Source: Halieaceae bacterium
GTDB taxonomy: Bacteria > Pseudomonadota > Gammaproteobacteria > Pseudomonadales > Halieaceae
Direction: 5' to 3'
NCBI GenBank assembly: GCA_028282105.1
Contig: JANQIO010000020.1
Span: forward strand, 1 to 44,884
DNA length: 44,884 nt
Below, in pieces: positions 24,278 through 33,693 of this stretch. Below the pieces are notes generated by a model. It saw only the letters and a list, made by a program, of their open reading frames with translations. It was not told the DNA's origin and searched no databases. Position 1 is the first letter of the stretch; every line of letters begins with the position of its first letter. Position numbers and translations under genes: made by a program.

Positions 24278-24453
24278 GCTGGCGGCGCTGTTTACCGCCG
24301 CCTGCTGGCGGCTTTAGCTAGCGGCACTGTTTACCGCCGCCCCCCAAGGCGGCTTTAGCTAGCGGCACTGTTTACCGCCGCCCCCCAAGGCGGCCTTAGC
24401 TAGCGGCACTGTTTACCGCCGCCCCCCAAGGCGGCTTTAGCTAGCGGCGCTCT
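24272..24453 (+). repeat. 41-bp tandem repeat array overlapping the yciO stop
   Basis: Units begin at 24272 (a degenerate 39-base copy containing the yciO TGA), 24311, 24352, 24393 and 24434 (partial). The three full units differ by only one base (T to C near 24395). Each contains TTTACCGCCGC, a C-run, AAGGCGG and TTAGCTAGCGGC, so CCGCC/GGCGG hairpins or alternative GCGGC/GCCGC hairpins can form in every unit. The unit length is not a multiple of three and no reading frame is kept. The array ends about 50 bases before scpA. Confidence 0.95.
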
Positions 24454-24499
24454 GCACCCCGAGGGTATAATCGCGGCTTCCATAATCAGCAGGTGAACA

Positions 24500-25513
24500 G
24501 TGAGCGAATCAGTCGAGGATAGCTCCAACAAGGCCGCCGGTGAGGCGCCCGACGAGACCCCCAGCAGCGCGACAAGCGCGGAGCAAACACCTTCCCAATC
24601 ATTGGCTGACTTGCGCCAGTCTCCCCAGCAGGGTGAGATGCCGTTCGCCGTGGTGCTGGGGCAGGCCATGACCGAAATTCCCAAGGATCTCTACATTCCA
24701 CCGCGGGCCCTGGAAGTCTTCCTGGAGGCCTTCGAGGGCCCTCTGGACCTGCTTCTGTACCTGATCCGCCGTCAGAACATCGACATCCTCGATATCGATG
24801 TGTCCGACATCACCGACCAGTACATGCAGTATGTGGAACTCATGGACGCCATGCAGTTCGAGCTGGCGGCCGAGTACCTGCTGATGGCGGCAATGCTGGC
24901 GGAGATCAAGTCGCGCATGCTGCTGCCGCGCTCGGAGAGCGTGGAAGAAGATGAAGAGGATCCGCGGGCCCAGCTTATTCGCCGCCTGCAGGAGTACGAG
25001 CGCTTCAAGAAAGCAGCCGAGGATATCGATGAGATGCCGCGGGTTGAACGCGAGGTGTTCACGGCCAGTGCCGAGCCGCCGGATATCCAGCGCAGCCGCC
25101 CGGACCCCGATGTGGACATGCGCGAGTTGCTGGCAGCGCTGACTGAAGTGCTGCGCCGGGCGGAGATGTATGAGCATCACCATATCCAGCGCGAGGCCCT
25201 GTCTACCCGGGAGCGCATGTCGGACGTGCTCGATACCCTGCGTGACAAGCAGTTTGTGCCCTTTGTCTCGCTGTTTCGGGTCGACGAGGGCCGCCTCGGC
25301 GTGGTGGTCACCTTCCTGGCCATCATGGAGTTGATCAAGGAATCCCTGGTGGAAATCGTGCAGACCGATAGTTTTGGCCCCATTCATGTCAAGGCCAGGG
25401 CTGATACTTCCATGGAGGGTGAGGCGCCGCCGGATACAGCCGCCAATGACCCGGTGCAGGAGGAAACCCCCGGTCCAAGCGGTGACAACACAGACAACGA
25501 GGACGAAGCGTGA
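24500..25513 (+). CDS. scpA: Segregation and condensation protein A
   Basis: This 337-residue kleisin subunit of the SMC-ScpAB condensin acts in chromosome compaction and segregation. The conserved N-terminal SMC-binding part is seen in FEGPLDLLLYLIRRQNIDI and YLLMAAMLAEIKSRMLLP; the C-terminal winged-helix region includes RRAEMYEHHHIQREALS and VVTFLAIMELIKES. An N-terminal Ser/Glu-rich extension of about 65 residues and an acidic tail flank the core. The GTG start follows AGGTGA. Its stop overlaps the scpB start (GTGA). Confidence 0.95.
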   Translation: MSESVEDSSNKAAGEAPDETPSSATSAEQTPSQSLADLRQSPQQGEMPFAVVLGQAMTEIPKDLYIPPRALEVFLEAFEGPLDLLLYLIRRQNIDILDIDVSDITDQYMQYVELMDAMQFELAAEYLLMAAMLAEIKSRMLLPRSESVEEDEEDPRAQLIRRLQEYERFKKAAEDIDEMPRVEREVFTASAEPPDIQRSRPDPDVDMRELLAALTEVLRRAEMYEHHHIQREALSTRERMSDVLDTLRDKQFVPFVSLFRVDEGRLGVVVTFLAIMELIKESLVEIVQTDSFGPIHVKARADTSMEGEAPPDTAANDPVQEETPGPSGDNTDNEDEA

Positions 25514-26343
25514 GCGATAGCGCAGACACCAGCGGCCTGGTGCAGATCCTGGAGGGGGCCATCCTGGCCGCTGGCCGGCCACTGACGGTGCAGAACATGG
25601 CAGACCTGTTTGAGGAGCACGAGCGCCCCGCCAATACGGAGATTCGCGAGGCTCTCAAGCAGGTGGCGGAGCGCTGTGAGGGCCGCGGTTTCGAGCTGCA
25701 GGAAGTGGCCAGCGGTTTTCGTTTCCAGGTGCGCCAGCAGCTCAGCCCCTGGATCGGCCGGCTGTGGACCGAACGCCCGGCCAAATACTCCCGGGCGCTG
25801 CTGGAAACCCTGGCGTTGATTGCCTACCGCCAGCCCATTACCCGCGGTGAAATCGAGGAGATTCGCGGCGTGGCGGTCAGCAGCAATATCATCAAGACGT
25901 TGCACGAGCGCGACTGGATTCGCGTGGTCGGGCACCGGGATGTCCCCGGCCGGCCCGCCATGTACGCCACCACCCGTAACTTCCTGGACTACTTCAATCT
26001 CAAGAACCTGGACCAGTTGCCGGCGCTGGCCGAGATACGTGACTTCGATACGCTGACCGCGGAGCTGGGCTTTGAGCCGATCCCCGAGCTCTCTGAGCCA
26101 CCCGCTGAGGGCGAAGCCGTTGCAGGCGCTGCAGAGGCGGCGGACGATGCTGCGGTGGAGGGCGAGCCGGCCGCCGAGTCAGCGCAGGCGGAGGAGGTCG
26201 AGGGCGAAGAGACCCTGAGTGTGGATGCACTGCGAGCCGCGGCGGAAGCGGCCGGTGACTCAGCGGAGGAAGCAGAACAAGAGTCCAGCGATGACGGTGC
26301 CGGCGCAGACGACGAGGAAGCACGCGACCAGGGCCATGGCTGA
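25510..26343 (+). CDS. scpB: Segregation and condensation protein B
   Basis: This 277-residue ScpB has two winged-helix domains in residues 10-175, with [37 protein letters not shown], the [12 protein letters not shown] block and the [17 protein letters not shown] end. ScpB dimers bind ScpA in the condensin complex. Residues from about 190 onward form an unusually long Ala/Glu-rich acidic tail of some 85 residues, probably disordered. The start overlaps scpA, and the end overlaps rluB by 8 bases. Confidence 0.94.
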   Translation: MSDSADTSGLVQILEGAILAAGRPLTVQNMADLFEEHERPANTEIREALKQVAERCEGRGFELQEVASGFRFQVRQQLSPWIGRLWTERPAKYSRALLETLALIAYRQPITRGEIEEIRGVAVSSNIIKTLHERDWIRVVGHRDVPGRPAMYATTRNFLDYFNLKNLDQLPALAEIRDFDTLTAELGFEPIPELSEPPAEGEAVAGAAEAADDAAVEGEPAAESAQAEEVEGEETLSVDALRAAAEAAGDSAEEAEQESSDDGAGADDEEARDQGHG

Positions 26344-27247
26344 AGCGGGTGAAAAGCTACAAAAGGTGCTGGCCCGCGCCGGGCTCGGTTCGCGCCGGGA
26401 GATGGAGCGCTGGATCGAAGCCGGCCGGGTGCAAATCGATGGTCGCCAGGCCACCCTGGGGGATCGGGTAGACGGCGAGGCGTCGATCTCCGTCGACGGC
26501 AGGGCCATTGCACCCGGTGAGGTCAACAAGACCCGGATACTGCTCTACCACAAACCCCGTGGCGAGGTGTCCTCGCGCAAGGATCCGGAAGGGCGCAAGA
26601 CCGTATTCGACAAGCTGCCGCGGCTCAAGAACGGCCGCTGGATTTCTGTGGGCAGGCTGGATTTCAACACCAGCGGCCTGTTGCTGTTCACCACCGACGG
26701 CGAGCTGGCCAACGCCCTGATGCACCCGTCTTCGAACATCGAGCGTGAGTACATGGTGCGGGTAAAGGGCGAGGTCGATGCAGACACGCTGCAGCGCCTG
26801 CACGAAGGCGTCATGCTGGAAGACGGCATGGCGCGTTTTACCGACATTGTCGACGGCGGCGGCGAGGGCAAGAATCACTGGTACTACGTGGTCATCATGG
26901 AGGGGCGCACCCGCGAGGTACGCCGGCTGTGGGAGTCACAGGATTGCGTGGTCAGCCGCCTCAAACGCACGCGCTACGGCAATGTGTTCATTCCGTCCAG
27001 GGTCAAACAGGGCATGTACGTCGAGCTCGACAAGAAAGAGGTCAAAGGCCTCTATGAGCTGGCCAAGCTGCCGCCCAAGCCCATTGAGGCGGCCACGCCC
27101 ACCCAGAAAAAACGTGAGCAACGCCAGCTTGAAAAGCGCGGCGACAGCAAGCCGAAACGGAAAGCGCCGCGCAAAGCGGCCACTGGCAAGTCCTCGGGCG
27201 GCAAATCCAGGCCCGCGAAAGACAGGAAGTCAGCCAGCAAGGGCTGA
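26336..27247 (+). CDS. rluB: 23S rRNA pseudouridine-2605 synthase RluB
   Basis: This 303-residue protein starts with an S4 RNA-binding domain ([20 protein letters not shown]) and continues with an RsuA/RluB-type catalytic domain containing the active-site segment [18 protein letters not shown]. It then has [19 protein letters not shown], typical of RluB. A Lys/Arg-rich tail of about 45 residues ends the protein. The ATG at 26336 lies inside the end of scpB, so translation is coupled. RluB beside scpAB is conserved gammaproteobacterial synteny. Confidence 0.93.
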   Translation: MAEAGEKLQKVLARAGLGSRREMERWIEAGRVQIDGRQATLGDRVDGEASISVDGRAIAPGEVNKTRILLYHKPRGEVSSRKDPEGRKTVFDKLPRLKNGRWISVGRLDFNTSGLLLFTTDGELANALMHPSSNIEREYMVRVKGEVDADTLQRLHEGVMLEDGMARFTDIVDGGGEGKNHWYYVVIMEGRTREVRRLWESQDCVVSRLKRTRYGNVFIPSRVKQGMYVELDKKEVKGLYELAKLPPKPIEAATPTQKKREQRQLEKRGDSKPKRKAPRKAATGKSSGGKSRPAKDRKSASKG

Positions 27248-27284
27248 GCACAGCCTGCAGAGCCGTTTGGAAAGGAGTCCACGC

Positions 27285-28484
27285 ATGACGTATCGCACCA
27301 CCGCCCTCATCGCTATCACATCCGCTTCCCTGCTTTGGTCCGCGCTGTCCAGCGCCGGTGGCCCGGTGTTTGTTGACCTGTCTGCCGGCGCCAAGGATGC
27401 GCGCATTACCGGCAGCAACCCGGCGGGCATGACCCAGCTCGACGAGACTGCCTGGCGCACCGGGCTTATCGTCTCCTACAGCGAGAGCACCTGGGAGGCC
27501 AGTTCCAGCGGCCTTGGGATCAGCACCGAAACCGAATCCGACAGCACCCTGTGGATTCCCTCCTTGTTCTACGTGCGTCCCCTCAATGACAAGTGGACGG
27601 CGGGTGTGTCCCTGTCGGCGACCGGTGGCCTGGGTGACGATGGCGGTGAAGACTCAGTGACCCGCTACCTGTCCGAGGAATGGTCGCTGGGAGCGTTCAC
27701 CGTGCAGCCATCCGTGGCCTACCAGCTCAACGACCAGTGGTCTATCGGCGCCGGCATTGGCATCAACTACATCATCTATTCCTGGGAGGCGGCGGTGTTC
27801 AACGGCGTCGACCAGGCCGACGGTGAGGTCGAAGTTGAGCCAGATGACCTGAGCGTGAACTACATACTCAGTGCCCATTGGGCGCCGACGGCGCAAACGC
27901 GCTTCGGCCTGTCCTGGCGCTCTGAGTACGAACCCAATATGGAGGACACGCCGGACTACAGCAACGTCGACCCGGACCGCCAGGCTGACGGCGATCTGGA
28001 GCTCAATGTCACCTTCCCGCAGAGCCTGCTGGGGGGTGTCTACCACGAGTTCGCCAACAGCCACTGGCTGTCGCTGGACCTGCTGTGGATCGAGGCCAGT
28101 GAGTTCAATATCGAAACAGCGGTGGTCGAGGAAGACGGCGGCATCACGGTCAACCCCTACAACCTGGAAGACACCTGGGTGGCCACGCTGGGTTGGGGCA
28201 TGGATATCGACCCGCGCTGGTCGGTCGGCCTGGGGCTGATCTATGTTGACGACCCCATCGATGAGGACAATCGCAATGTGCTGTTGCGGGTGGATTCCCT
28301 GTGGGGCCTGGGCGCCTCGGTGGAATACAGCCGGCAAGATGGCATGACCGTTGGCGCCAACCTGAGCTGGCTGGACACTGGCGATGCCCCGGTCAGTACC
28401 CCGATTTTGCCGATCATTGGCGCGATCGAAGGCGAGTTTACCGATCGCACCAATCTGCTATTTGAAGTCTATGTAAGCTGGTAG
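27285..28484 (+). CDS. FadL/OmpP1-type outer membrane transport protein
   Basis: This 399-residue protein has a signal peptide ending near LSSAGG and a barrel typical of the FadL/TodX/OmpP1 family: an early SNPAGMTQLDETAWRTGL, PSVAYQLNDQWSIGAGIGI, the TRFGLSWRSEYEPNM strand and a last strand ending in VYVSW. Such channels take up fatty acids or other hydrophobic compounds. AAAGGAG precedes the ATG at 27285. The N-terminal plug NPA motif region is present in simplified form. It follows rluB by 37 bases and could share its transcript. Confidence 0.88.
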   Translation: MTYRTTALIAITSASLLWSALSSAGGPVFVDLSAGAKDARITGSNPAGMTQLDETAWRTGLIVSYSESTWEASSSGLGISTETESDSTLWIPSLFYVRPLNDKWTAGVSLSATGGLGDDGGEDSVTRYLSEEWSLGAFTVQPSVAYQLNDQWSIGAGIGINYIIYSWEAAVFNGVDQADGEVEVEPDDLSVNYILSAHWAPTAQTRFGLSWRSEYEPNMEDTPDYSNVDPDRQADGDLELNVTFPQSLLGGVYHEFANSHWLSLDLLWIEASEFNIETAVVEEDGGITVNPYNLEDTWVATLGWGMDIDPRWSVGLGLIYVDDPIDEDNRNVLLRVDSLWGLGASVEYSRQDGMTVGANLSWLDTGDAPVSTPILPIIGAIEGEFTDRTNLLFEVYVSW

Positions 28485-28614
28485 CGGCAAATTCACGGGT
28501 GCAGCGGGCGGCGACATCAGCTTCGGTTAAACTTGTTTTGACGCCAACCTACTGATGACGCTGTCGTACAGCCGCTCACTTTGGCCGCAAACTTGAAAAA
28601 ATGAGGGAGACATC

Positions 28615-29199
28615 ATGTACCTGAAAGCTTCTGCCGCGCTGCTTCTTTCCTGTGTTGTTATCGCAGGCAGCACCGACGTCCAGGCCCAGCGCAAGGGCAA
28701 CACCGCTCGTGTCACGATTGGCGTGGTCGAAGGTGCGCAGCGTGTGGAATTTGATTCTGGAGCCGGCAAGGGCGCCCTGTTGGGTGGTGCCGTCGGCTGG
28801 GCGCTGGCGCGCAACCAGTCCAGCGGCACCCAGGCCGCCGCCGCGGCGGCTGGCGCAGGCCTTGGCGCGGCTTCACAAAACGCCCGTCACGGCGGCTCCG
28901 GCATGCAGTACGCCGTGCGAACCGGTGAAGGCAGCCTGATAACCGTCGTGACTGACCAGACGGAAGTGCGTATTGGCGATTGCGTGTCCGTGGAGGAGAC
29001 CGGCGATGTCGCCAACATCCGCCGCGTCGATAACGATCTCTGCACCCCGGCATCTCCGGAAGTGGTGGAGACCTACAGTGAAGAACTCGTCGAAGACGCG
29101 GATAGCTGTCACAAGGCCAAGGAACGGCTCTTTGACGCCACCACACCGCAGGAAGTCGAGGTGGCGCGCCAGATTATGGAAGCCTTCTGCAACGACTAA
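28615..29199 (+). CDS. Exported glycine-zipper protein
   Basis: This 194-residue protein has a signal peptide (MYLKASAALLLSCVVIAGST, cleavage near VQAQ) and a glycine/alanine-rich zipper (GAGKGALLGGAVGWALA through AAAAGAGLGAAS, about 48-90), as in SlyB/Rcp-type envelope proteins. A domain with GDCVSVEETGDVANIRRV follows. Four cysteines lie in the C-terminal half. It is probably outer membrane or periplasm associated. The next gene is another exported protein 64 bases downstream. The specific function is unknown. Confidence 0.8.
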   Translation: MYLKASAALLLSCVVIAGSTDVQAQRKGNTARVTIGVVEGAQRVEFDSGAGKGALLGGAVGWALARNQSSGTQAAAAAAGAGLGAASQNARHGGSGMQYAVRTGEGSLITVVTDQTEVRIGDCVSVEETGDVANIRRVDNDLCTPASPEVVETYSEELVEDADSCHKAKERLFDATTPQEVEVARQIMEAFCND

Positions 29200-29263
29200 A
29201 CCGTCCAGCGGTTGGCCTGCAGGTCGGCCGCATTTCCCTTTCTCACAATAAGAGGACGCCGTG

Positions 29264-29947
29264 ATGACTATTATCCCTACCGCCAAATCCCTCGCAGGCC
29301 TGTTGACGCTTGCATTGCTGCCTCTGGTCAGCACCGGGCTCGCAGCCCAGGAGCACGATTCCACCTTTGACAACCTGGTGCGCGTCGAGGGCGCCCCGTC
29401 GGCGGCGGCCTATATCGATCCGGACGCGGATTTCAGCGTTTATACCCACGTTAAGATTCTGGAGCCCTATGTGGCCTTCCGCGCCAACTGGCAGCGCGAC
29501 CAGACCCGCAACAATCCCGCAGCCCGGGTTAGCGCCAGCGATATGGACCGCATTCGCACCGCGGTGGGTGATTTGCTCACCGATGTGTTCGTCGAAGCGC
29601 TGGAAGCCGAGGACGGCTATACGGTGGTCAACGAACCCGGTGAGCACGTGCTGGTGTTGCGCCCGGCCATTATCGACCTGGATGTATCAGCGCCGGACAA
29701 CCGCGGTGCGGGACGCAGCAATTCCTTCTCCACCACGGCCGGCGCCGCAACCCTCTATGTCGAGTTGTTTGACGGCGCCTCCGGTAAAATTATCGGCCGC
29801 GCCATCGATCGCCGCACCGCCTCGCGCCCCGGTGGTCAGATGCAATGGAGCGATAGCGTGACCAATACCTCGGATGCGCGCCGCATGTTCCGCGTCTGGG
29901 CAGACCGGCTGCGCAGTTTCCTGGACAGCCACTACTCGGGCAAGTAA
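29264..29947 (+). CDS. DUF3313-like exported protein
   Basis: This 227-residue protein has a signal peptide (to about LAAQ, residue 29) and a domain containing FSVYTHVKILEPYVAFRANW, HVLVLRPAIIDLDVSAP, a Gly/Ser/Thr-rich loop and AATLYVELFDGASGKIIGRA. This resembles DUF3313, an uncharacterised proteobacterial lipoprotein-like family; no lipobox cysteine is present here. AGAGGA precedes both GTG 29261 and ATG 29264, and the ATG is preferred. The 3' end overlaps the convergent hydrolase gene by 16 bases. It probably shares an operon with the glycine-zipper gene. Confidence 0.75.
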   Translation: MTIIPTAKSLAGLLTLALLPLVSTGLAAQEHDSTFDNLVRVEGAPSAAAYIDPDADFSVYTHVKILEPYVAFRANWQRDQTRNNPAARVSASDMDRIRTAVGDLLTDVFVEALEAEDGYTVVNEPGEHVLVLRPAIIDLDVSAPDNRGAGRSNSFSTTAGAATLYVELFDGASGKIIGRAIDRRTASRPGGQMQWSDSVTNTSDARRMFRVWADRLRSFLDSHYSGK

Positions 29948-31446
29948 GCCTCGGCACTGCCGCCTCCAGCCGTGAGTGGCTGTGGGCGGTTCTCTGCCCT
30001 TGCATCGATCAGCCAGCCGTCGATGCGCTCAAGCATGTAGTCATAGAACGGATTGTGGCGCGCGCGCAGCACCCAGCTCGGTGAAATGCGCAGCAGCTTG
30101 CTTTCGCCGTGGATGGCAAAATTGCCCAGGAACACGCGATCGGTGTCGTCGGGTCGCTGCGCACCGTAGAGCGGGTCGTCTGGCGGGAACGGCAGGGCAA
30201 TATGTGACAGCGACAGCGAACCCTGCGGCCAGCTTTTCCCCAGCTCGACTTCACGGCGGGGCCCCGCCGTCATCGGCGGCTGGGTGCGGGCGACCAGTTC
30301 AATGCTGTCGCTGTCGCGGTTGGTCACCACGGTCACCGTGAAGGGCAGCGTGGCGTCATGCAGCAGTCGGCCTGCGATGGGGCCGGGGTCGTTTACCAGA
30401 ATGCTGGCGTTGGCAGCGCGCCGATTGATATCGAACAGCAGGTATTCGTGTCGGTCCGGCGCCAGTTGTGCCAACAGGCTGTCCGCCACGGCGCTGGTGG
30501 ACGTGGTGGCATCGACGGCGGACTTCAGTACCAGAATGGGAGGGAAGGACGCCAGCTCAGCCGCTGAGCGCGCGGCAATGCCGGCGCTGACCTTGCGGGT
30601 GATCTTGTGTACCTGCTCGGCGGCATTGGTGGCAAAGGACTTGTACTTGAAGGGGTCGAACTCCGGCTGGATGTTCAGCCAGGCCAACCCGCCCAGCCCG
30701 GGAAGCTCCGAGAGCCTGTGGTTCCACTGCGCCAGTGCTGCGGCCGGGCTGATAGCAATGGCCGGTGACAGCATAACGATGCTGGCAGGTGCCGGCAGAG
30801 AGGCATCGTCCATCTGCTCCAGCGTGTAGTGGAGCGCCACCGGCGCGCCGGTGGAGTAGCCCAGGATATGAATAGGCGTCTCTGTGTGCCTGCTTCCAAG
30901 GTGCAACATCGCCAGGCGTGCGGCGGCGGTCATATCCCGCCAGTCCAGCTTCAGCAGCCCGGAGGGTATGGTGCCGTGGCCGGGAAAGCGCAGCCCCAAC
31001 ACGTCATAGCCGCTCGCGTGCAGTTGCTTGCCTATCGCGCTCAGGCTGTAGGGCGAATCGGACATGCCGTGCAGCAATAGCACGGCGCCATGGGGCCGCG
31101 CGGCCCGCATCTCGAAGCTGCGGTTCCAGTCGATTTGCCACTGCGCAGGGTCGGCTGCGCTGCCGCGGCTGTAACGCTCCAGTCGATGCGCCTCGCCTCG
31201 CGGCGTGTGGGCGTAGATTCTGTCCTGCACTTCGGCAAACAGCCGCTCTTCGAGTGCCAGGTAGGCTTCGAAGCTGTCGATCTCCGACTGGCGCCGGTGG
31301 CTGAATTCCTCTGCAAGCTCAACACTGTGCCAAAGCTGTTGATCGGGGGCCTTCGTGTTCAGCGCATAGAGGCCCGCCAACAGCAGAATCACCAGCACGA
31401 CCAGAGTGCGCGCGGCCAGCTTCAGAAGCTGCTTCAAGCGATGCAT
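29932..31446 (-). CDS. Membrane-anchored alpha/beta hydrolase (lysophospholipase-like)
   Basis: This 504-residue protein has an N-terminal membrane anchor (about residues 10-28) and an alpha/beta-hydrolase domain. VLLLHGMSDSPYSL supplies the oxyanion hole region, LRFPGHGTIPSG follows, and GYSTGAP is the nucleophile elbow with Ser198. The catalytic domain would face the periplasm. The domain arrangement resembles PldB/serine aminopeptidase S33 type enzymes, with a long C-terminal extension containing DRVFLGNFAIHGE. The substrate is unknown; lipids or esters are plausible. Confidence 0.83.
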   Translation of the reverse strand: MHRLKQLLKLAARTLVVLVILLLAGLYALNTKAPDQQLWHSVELAEEFSHRRQSEIDSFEAYLALEERLFAEVQDRIYAHTPRGEAHRLERYSRGSAADPAQWQIDWNRSFEMRAARPHGAVLLLHGMSDSPYSLSAIGKQLHASGYDVLGLRFPGHGTIPSGLLKLDWRDMTAAARLAMLHLGSRHTETPIHILGYSTGAPVALHYTLEQMDDASLPAPASIVMLSPAIAISPAAALAQWNHRLSELPGLGGLAWLNIQPEFDPFKYKSFATNAAEQVHKITRKVSAGIAARSAAELASFPPILVLKSAVDATTSTSAVADSLLAQLAPDRHEYLLFDINRRAANASILVNDPGPIAGRLLHDATLPFTVTVVTNRDSDSIELVARTQPPMTAGPRREVELGKSWPQGSLSLSHIALPFPPDDPLYGAQRPDDTDRVFLGNFAIHGESKLLRISPSWVLRARHNPFYDYMLERIDGWLIDARAENRPQPLTAGGGSAEAYLPE

Positions 31447-31508
31447 GCTTGTTCCCCAGGGTTTGGTGGCCTCAGTATACGAGCCGCGCGCGCGGCGGCA
31501 CAGGTGGG

Positions 31509-32267
31509 CTACTGGGCGTTGAAGGTGCGGCCCGTTACCCCGAGGCTGTCAGCGCCCATCAGGTAGAGGTAGCTGGGCATAATGTCTGCCGCTGTTTGCA
31601 GGCTGCCCGGATCTTCGCCCGGGTAGGCGGCAGCGCGCATGCGGGTGCGGGTGGCGCCAGGGTTCAGGCAGTTCACGCGCACCCGGCTGATGTTTTCCAG
31701 CTCATCTGCCAGTACCTGCACCAGGCCCTCGGTGGCAAACTTGGAGACCGCGTAGGCGCCCCAGTGGGCGCGGCCCTGGCGCCCGACGCCGGAGGACGTG
31801 AAGATGATCGAGCCGTGCGCTGCGGCTTCCAACTGGGGCAGCAGAGCCTGGGTCAGTAGCACCTGGGCGTTGACATTGACCTGCATGACCTCCTGCCAGA
31901 CCTGCGGTTTGTAGTGCGCGATGGGGCTGCGCTCGCCCAGCAGTGAGGCGTTGTGCAGCAGGCCGTCCAGGCGCCCAAAGGCTTCGGCGATGGAGGCGGC
32001 CAGGCTGGCGTAGTCTTCCGCCGTGGCGGTGAGCATATCCGCTTCAAATATCACCGGCTGCGGCAGGCCTTCCCCCTCGATCTCGTCATACACCGCCTCC
32101 AGCTTGGCCGCGGTGCGGCCCAGCAGAATGACCGTGGCGCCGTGGCGGGCATAGCAGCGGGCGGCTTCGCGGCCGATACCATCGCCGGCGCCGGTGACCA
32201 GGATCACCTTGTCAGCGAGCAGGTTGGCAGCGGCCTGGTAGTCGTCGGGGATCTGGGAAATGTTCAT
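31509..32267 (-). CDS. yciK: YciK-type short-chain dehydrogenase
   Basis: This 252-residue SDR has the NAD(P)-binding TGAGDGIGREAARCYA, the NAS motif (LLHNASLLG), Ser in IIFTSSGVGRQG and the YAVSK catalytic Tyr-Lys. The Gly-rich start, the HYKPQVWQEVMQVNVNAQ region and the tail GVTGRTFNAQ are typical of YciK. The physiological substrate of YciK is not established. The start overlaps the mupP stop by 4 bases (ATGA), as expected for the last gene of the mtaD-ubiG-mupP-yciK unit. Confidence 0.9.
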   Translation of the reverse strand: MNISQIPDDYQAAANLLADKVILVTGAGDGIGREAARCYARHGATVILLGRTAAKLEAVYDEIEGEGLPQPVIFEADMLTATAEDYASLAASIAEAFGRLDGLLHNASLLGERSPIAHYKPQVWQEVMQVNVNAQVLLTQALLPQLEAAAHGSIIFTSSGVGRQGRAHWGAYAVSKFATEGLVQVLADELENISRVRVNCLNPGATRTRMRAAAYPGEDPGSLQTAADIMPSYLYLMGADSLGVTGRTFNAQ

Positions 32268-32941
32268 GGCTTGCGGGCCTCGGCGACCAGGGTCTTCAGG
32301 CTTTCACTGCTATGGGCGACATCGTCAGCACCCCAGCGGGCGGGATCGTCGTCGCGATGGATATAGCCGTAAGCGGCGGCAATGGTATACATACCGGCGG
32401 CGCGGCCGGCATCGACGTCGCGCGGGTGATCGCCGATGTACACCACTTCATGGGGCGCGCAGCCCAGTTGTTCGCAGTTCAGCAGCAGCGGTTCCGGGTC
32501 CGGCTTGGGGCGGCTGACATGGTCCGGGCAGACCACGCTGGCCGGCGCCGGCTCAAGCCCCAGGCGATCCAGCAACGGCTCGGTCAGCCAGCTTGGCTTG
32601 TTGGTGGAAATACCCCAGCAAATACCGGCCTCGGCGAGTTCGCCAAGCAGCGCCAGGATGCCGGGGTAGGGGGTGGTGGCGCGACCCAGGTCCTGGCGGT
32701 AGATCTCCAGGAAGCGCAGCCGCTGGGTTTCAAAGTCCTCGTGGTCCTGCGCCAGGTCCAGCGCCAGGGAGACCATCGCGCGGGCGCCGTCCGAGACCAC
32801 CGCGCGCACGGCGGCCGGCTCCATCGGCGCCAGCGCGTGTTCCGCACGCAGGGCCTGCACGACTTCGACAAATTCCGGCGCGGTGTCCAGCAGGGTGCCG
32901 TCGAGGTCGAAGACCACCGCCTTGAGGTGTTGCGGGAACAT
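32264..32941 (-). CDS. mupP: N-acetylmuramic acid 6-phosphate phosphatase (HAD family)
   Basis: This 225-residue HAD hydrolase has motif I DLDGTLLDT, motif II ISTNKP and motif III/IV SRPKPDPEPLLL with IGDHPRDVDAGRAAG. Such proteins are often labelled phosphoglycolate phosphatase. In Pseudomonas the gene directly beside ubiG in this synteny is MupP, which dephosphorylates MurNAc-6-phosphate in the AmgK/MurU recycling pathway. That assignment rests on synteny; amgK and murU are not in the window. The start shares one base with the ubiG stop (TGATG). Confidence 0.82.
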   Translation of the reverse strand: MFPQHLKAVVFDLDGTLLDTAPEFVEVVQALRAEHALAPMEPAAVRAVVSDGARAMVSLALDLAQDHEDFETQRLRFLEIYRQDLGRATTPYPGILALLGELAEAGICWGISTNKPSWLTEPLLDRLGLEPAPASVVCPDHVSRPKPDPEPLLLNCEQLGCAPHEVVYIGDHPRDVDAGRAAGMYTIAAAYGYIHRDDDPARWGADDVAHSSESLKTLVAEARKP

Positions 32942-33669
32942 CAGTCGGGCTTGTGGCAGTGGATCATGTAATTGACGCTGACATCTTTTTCCTCGAGCCA
33001 GTAGTTGCCGGTGATGGGGTTATACAGCAAGCCCGTCATGTGCTTGAGCTCCAGGCCGGCTTCTCGCACCCACTCCGCCAGCTCGGCGGGCTTGATCAGC
33101 TTGGTGTAGTCGTGGGTGCCCTTGGGCAGCAGACGCAGCACGTATTCGGCGCCGACAATCGCAAACAGGTAGGATTTCGGGTTGCGATTGATGGTGGAGA
33201 AATACAGATGGCCTCCCGGCTTGCACAGCTCGGCGCAGGCTTTCACCACCTGGGAGGGGTCTGGCACGTGCTCGAGCATTTCCAGGCAGCACACCACGTC
33301 GAAGCTCTCGGGTTGCTCCGCGGCCAATGCCTCGGCGGTCATTTGCCGGTAGTCCACTTCGACGCCGGACTCCAGGCGGTGGATGCGCGCCACTTCCAGC
33401 GGCGCCTCGCTCATGTCGATGCCGGTGACCTCGGCGCCGCGCTGCACCATACTCTCCGCCAGTATGCCGCCGCCACAGCCGACATCTACCAGGCGCCTGC
33501 CCGCCACCGGCGAGCGCTGGTCGATGTAGTTGGCGCGCAGCGGGTTGATCTGGTGCAGGGGCTTGAAGTCGCCGTTGCGGTCCCACCAGCGTGAGGCCAG
33601 TTCATTGAACTTGGCGATTTCCTTCTCGTCGACGTTTTGCAGGGTTTCGCTCGATGCCTGACTGCTCAT
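32941..33669 (-). CDS. ubiG: Ubiquinone biosynthesis O-methyltransferase
   Basis: This 242-residue SAM-dependent enzyme performs both O-methylations of the ubiquinone ring. It contains the usual N-terminal [33 protein letters not shown], the SAM motif [15 protein letters not shown], the [16 protein letters not shown] block and [15 protein letters not shown]. Length and all blocks match UbiG. It lies second in the minus-strand operon, 24 bases after mtaD. Confidence 0.96.
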   Translation of the reverse strand: MSSQASSETLQNVDEKEIAKFNELASRWWDRNGDFKPLHQINPLRANYIDQRSPVAGRRLVDVGCGGGILAESMVQRGAEVTGIDMSEAPLEVARIHRLESGVEVDYRQMTAEALAAEQPESFDVVCCLEMLEHVPDPSQVVKACAELCKPGGHLYFSTINRNPKSYLFAIVGAEYVLRLLPKGTHDYTKLIKPAELAEWVREAGLELKHMTGLLYNPITGNYWLEEKDVSVNYMIHCHKPD

Positions 33670-33693
33670 GGTGTCCTCAGAAAATGATAGCTG

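Noticed and set aside
24272-24453. CRISPR array
   Set aside because: The repeats are directly contiguous with no variable spacers, begin inside a coding sequence, and no cas gene is present.
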